Source of the DNA: Burkholderiales bacterium
Lineage (GTDB): Bacteria; Pseudomonadota; Gammaproteobacteria; Burkholderiales; Burkholderiaceae_C
Direction of reading: 5' to 3'
DNA: 6,785 nucleotides
NCBI GenBank assembly: GCA_025354615.1
Contig: JANXMO010000112.1
Location: forward strand, 1-6,785
Positions 5,377 through 6,785 of the stretch are shown here, one piece after another (within the stretch, counting starts at the first letter, position 1; every line of letters begins with the position of its first letter). The position numbers and the translations under genes were made by a program. The notes beneath the pieces were generated by a model. That model made no database searches and was not told the origin of the DNA. It saw nothing but the letters and a program-made list of their open reading frames with translations.

Positions 5377-6080
5377 TTGGTGCGGTTAGCTGGGCAGCAT
5401 GCGCTGCCGCAACCGCGCATTACGAATGTCGGATGGTTGACGGCACTGTCATCAGCTCGGTTCAAGACCTCTCACAAGGCTCGTTGCAAGCCGTGCAAGT
5501 GTGTACACCAGTGGCCACGCAGGTGGCTATCACCGCACCTTTTGACGCCGTAAGCGCCAACGGCTCATCGCCTTTCAAAGCGGCATGGCCCGAAACGTTC
5601 GGCATCCGCATCATCGTGCGCCCGAACTGGCGCAACCCTACGATTGCCGCCAAGCTGTCTTCCGAAGCGGAACCGTCCGCGGCTTATCAGGAGCTGATCG
5701 AGCAAGCTGCCAGCCGCCATGGTGTCGACCCGTTGTTGGTGCGGGCCATGATGGCCGTTGAATCAGCCGGACAACGGGCTGCCGTTTCCCCCAAAGGCGC
5801 ACGTGGCTTGATGCAAATTATGCCCGCCACCGGCGCTCGCTTCGGCGTTGCCGATGCCTCCGAGTTGTTCAACCCTGCAGTAAATATCGATGTCGGCGTG
5901 CGTTATTTGCGTACGTTACAAAACCTTTTTCCTGCTCGTTTTGATCTTGTCGTGGCGGCTTATAACGCCGGCGAATCGGCCGTTCTGCGTGCAGGTGGCA
6001 ATGTGCCGGCTTATGAAGAAACAAAAGCTTATGTGGTGAAAGTATTGGGCCGGTATGAAACGCTGTTGGCTCAACGCTGA
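5346..6080 (+). CDS. Secreted lytic transglycosylase, T3SS-associated (Hpa2/IpgF-like role)
   Basis: Lytic transglycosylases cleave peptidoglycan between MurNAc and GlcNAc; T3SS-linked ones (IpgF, IagB, EtgA, Hpa2) open the wall for the apparatus. The 244-residue protein has a Sec signal peptide (1-24, after which His-Tyr-Glu-Cys follows). An N-terminal region with Cys28 and Cys53 (possible disulfide) comes next, then a Goose-lysozyme-like SLT domain (about 112-240). Catalytic Glu139 lies in Ala-Val-Glu-Ser-Ala-Gly; GLMQIMP (154-160) and AYNAGE (205-210) are the other family motifs, so it looks active. The roughly 85-residue region between signal and SLT domain makes it longer than IpgF-type enzymes. 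GAGG lies 7 bases before the ATG, within the 154-residue gene. A housekeeping enzyme is possible, but the shared hrpII-type promoter argues for a T3SS role. Confidence 0.92.
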   Translation: MRRRAFQRCLIGAVSWAACAAATAHYECRMVDGTVISSVQDLSQGSLQAVQVCTPVATQVAITAPFDAVSANGSSPFKAAWPETFGIRIIVRPNWRNPTIAAKLSSEAEPSAAYQELIEQAASRHGVDPLLVRAMMAVESAGQRAAVSPKGARGLMQIMPATGARFGVADASELFNPAVNIDVGVRYLRTLQNLFPARFDLVVAAYNAGESAVLRAGGNVPAYEETKAYVVKVLGRYETLLAQR

Positions 6081-6102
6081 CCCTCGCTTAGAAAAGAAGC
6101 CC

Positions 6103-6129
6103 AAAAAAAAGCCGCCCGAAGGCGGCTTT
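6103..6129. terminator. Bidirectional rho-independent terminator between transglycosylase and porin genes
   Basis: GCCGCC (6111-6116) and GGCGGC (6121-6126) form a GC-rich stem with a CGAA loop, extended by AAA/TTT pairs. The run of eight A at 6103-6110 becomes a U-tract on the minus strand, so it should be strong for the porin. On the plus strand only a short TTTCT follows, making it weaker for the transglycosylase operon. Confidence 0.85.
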
Positions 6130-6147
6130 CTAAAACATTCGATTCAA

Positions 6148-6785
6148 TTAAAACGAGTGGCGAACGCCAAAGTTATAACCGGTCGATGTGGTGTTCAAAG
6201 CACTGTTGGTGTTGAGCGCTGCACCAACGGTGAAGTTGGCAAAATTCGAGTTAGAAACCCGACCAGCCGTGCCATAAACAGCAGTGCGCTTGGACAAGTT
6301 GTAGATGTATTCCAAAGAATACAAATTGGCTTTGCCATTGTTGAACGCCGTTCCAACAGCGCCGCCAGTAATCTTAGAACGTGCGTAAGAAGCACGGAAT
6401 TCACCTGCGCCAACCGGGGCAGCCGCACTAATTTCCCACAGATTCTGTTTGATGGAACCAAACTTGTTTTGATCCCACAAACCAAACAACTTCACCACGC
6501 TGAAGTCATACGAGGCACCAACGTTGGCCACCTTGAAATCAGTGCTGGTATTTGCCGTCTTGGTCTGACCATATGCAACTGCGGCATTGAACGGGCCTGT
6601 GGCATAACCCAAACGGCCACCTGCATATTTCTGGCCAGGAACACCTTCACCAGCAGCAGCCGTCAGCTGACCGTAGACGCCGCCCAAATCGCCAGGCAGG
6701 AAATACGATGCAACGTTGTTGTCACGCAGGCCAGTAAGAGCGCCGCTATTCAACGCGCTGAACAAGTTGTAACCTTGACCCAGGC
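6148..6785 (-). CDS. General outer-membrane porin, OmpC-like Burkholderiales type, N-terminally truncated by window edge
   Basis: This is the C-terminal 212 residues of a general diffusion porin, a trimeric beta-barrel passing small hydrophilic solutes across the outer membrane. Alternating hydrophobic/polar strands are evident, for example Ala-Gly-Gly-Arg-Leu-Gly-Tyr-Ala and Ala-Ser-Tyr-Asp-Phe-Ser. The protein ends in Gly-Val-Arg-His-Ser-Phe, with the terminal Phe needed for recognition by the Bam machinery. The frame is open to the window edge: the first in-frame start-like codon (TTG at 6765) is internal, with Leu-Gly-Gln-Gly-Tyr-Asn before it. Family members are usually about 330-380 residues, so roughly 40% is missing. 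It converges on the T3SS operon with a shared terminator and is probably a chromosomal neighbour rather than a T3SS gene. Confidence 0.9.
   Translation of the reverse strand, partial: LGQGYNLFSALNSGALTGLRDNNVASYFLPGDLGGVYGQLTAAAGEGVPGQKYAGGRLGYATGPFNAAVAYGQTKTANTSTDFKVANVGASYDFSVVKLFGLWDQNKFGSIKQNLWEISAAAPVGAGEFRASYARSKITGGAVGTAFNNGKANLYSLEYIYNLSKRTAVYGTAGRVSNSNFANFTVGAALNTNSALNTTSTGYNFGVRHSF

Noticed and set aside
6763..6765. Apparent porin start
   Set aside because: The codon is TTG inside the open frame, and porin-like sequence continues upstream to the window edge.

Overview
The window is one edge of a type III secretion (T3SS) gene cluster, probably from a betaproteobacterium of the order Burkholderiales. 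This assignment rests on moderately high GC, a Burkholderiales-style porin ending in Val-Arg-His-Ser-Phe, and hrpII/PIP-type promoter boxes. A Comamonadaceae-like host is my best guess but cannot be proven from this stretch.

Leftward operon (minus strand, read from 4661 down to 1). It opens with a 72-residue acidic-tailed small protein. Next come the outer-membrane secretin SctC, the inner-membrane ring protein SctD, a possible 31-residue ORF, a 93-residue needle/pilin-like helical protein, an 84-residue unknown protein, and a protein of at least 164 residues that runs off the left edge. Spacing is tight: there are ATGA stop/start overlaps at 1226-1229 and 491-494, and only 2 bases separate sctC from sctD. 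Only SctC and SctD are recognised with confidence.

Rightward operon (plus strand, 4912-6080). A 154-residue helical protein of unknown function overlaps by 31 bases a secreted lytic transglycosylase. The enzyme presumably opens peptidoglycan for the secretion apparatus. A terminator hairpin follows, and beyond it is the 3' part of a convergent general porin, likely outside the T3SS cluster.

The most informative element is the 250-base divergent intergenic region (4662-4911). It contains two back-to-back TTCG-N16-TTCG elements, one facing each operon, at nearly equal distances (76 and 74 bases) from the two first start codons. Each has a -10-like hexamer 31 bases further on. This is the signature of HrpB/HrpX-type AraC-family control. 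It suggests that the secretin operon and the transglycosylase pair form one regulon, so the two unfamiliar proteins that lead the operons (72 and 154 residues) are candidate T3SS components, chaperones or substrates.

The combination is unusual. sctC-sctD followed by a small needle-like gene resembles Ysc/Ssa-type operons, whereas the promoter boxes and the nearby transglycosylase resemble Hrp2-type plant-associated systems. No mobile element, CRISPR array, tRNA or rRNA was seen.
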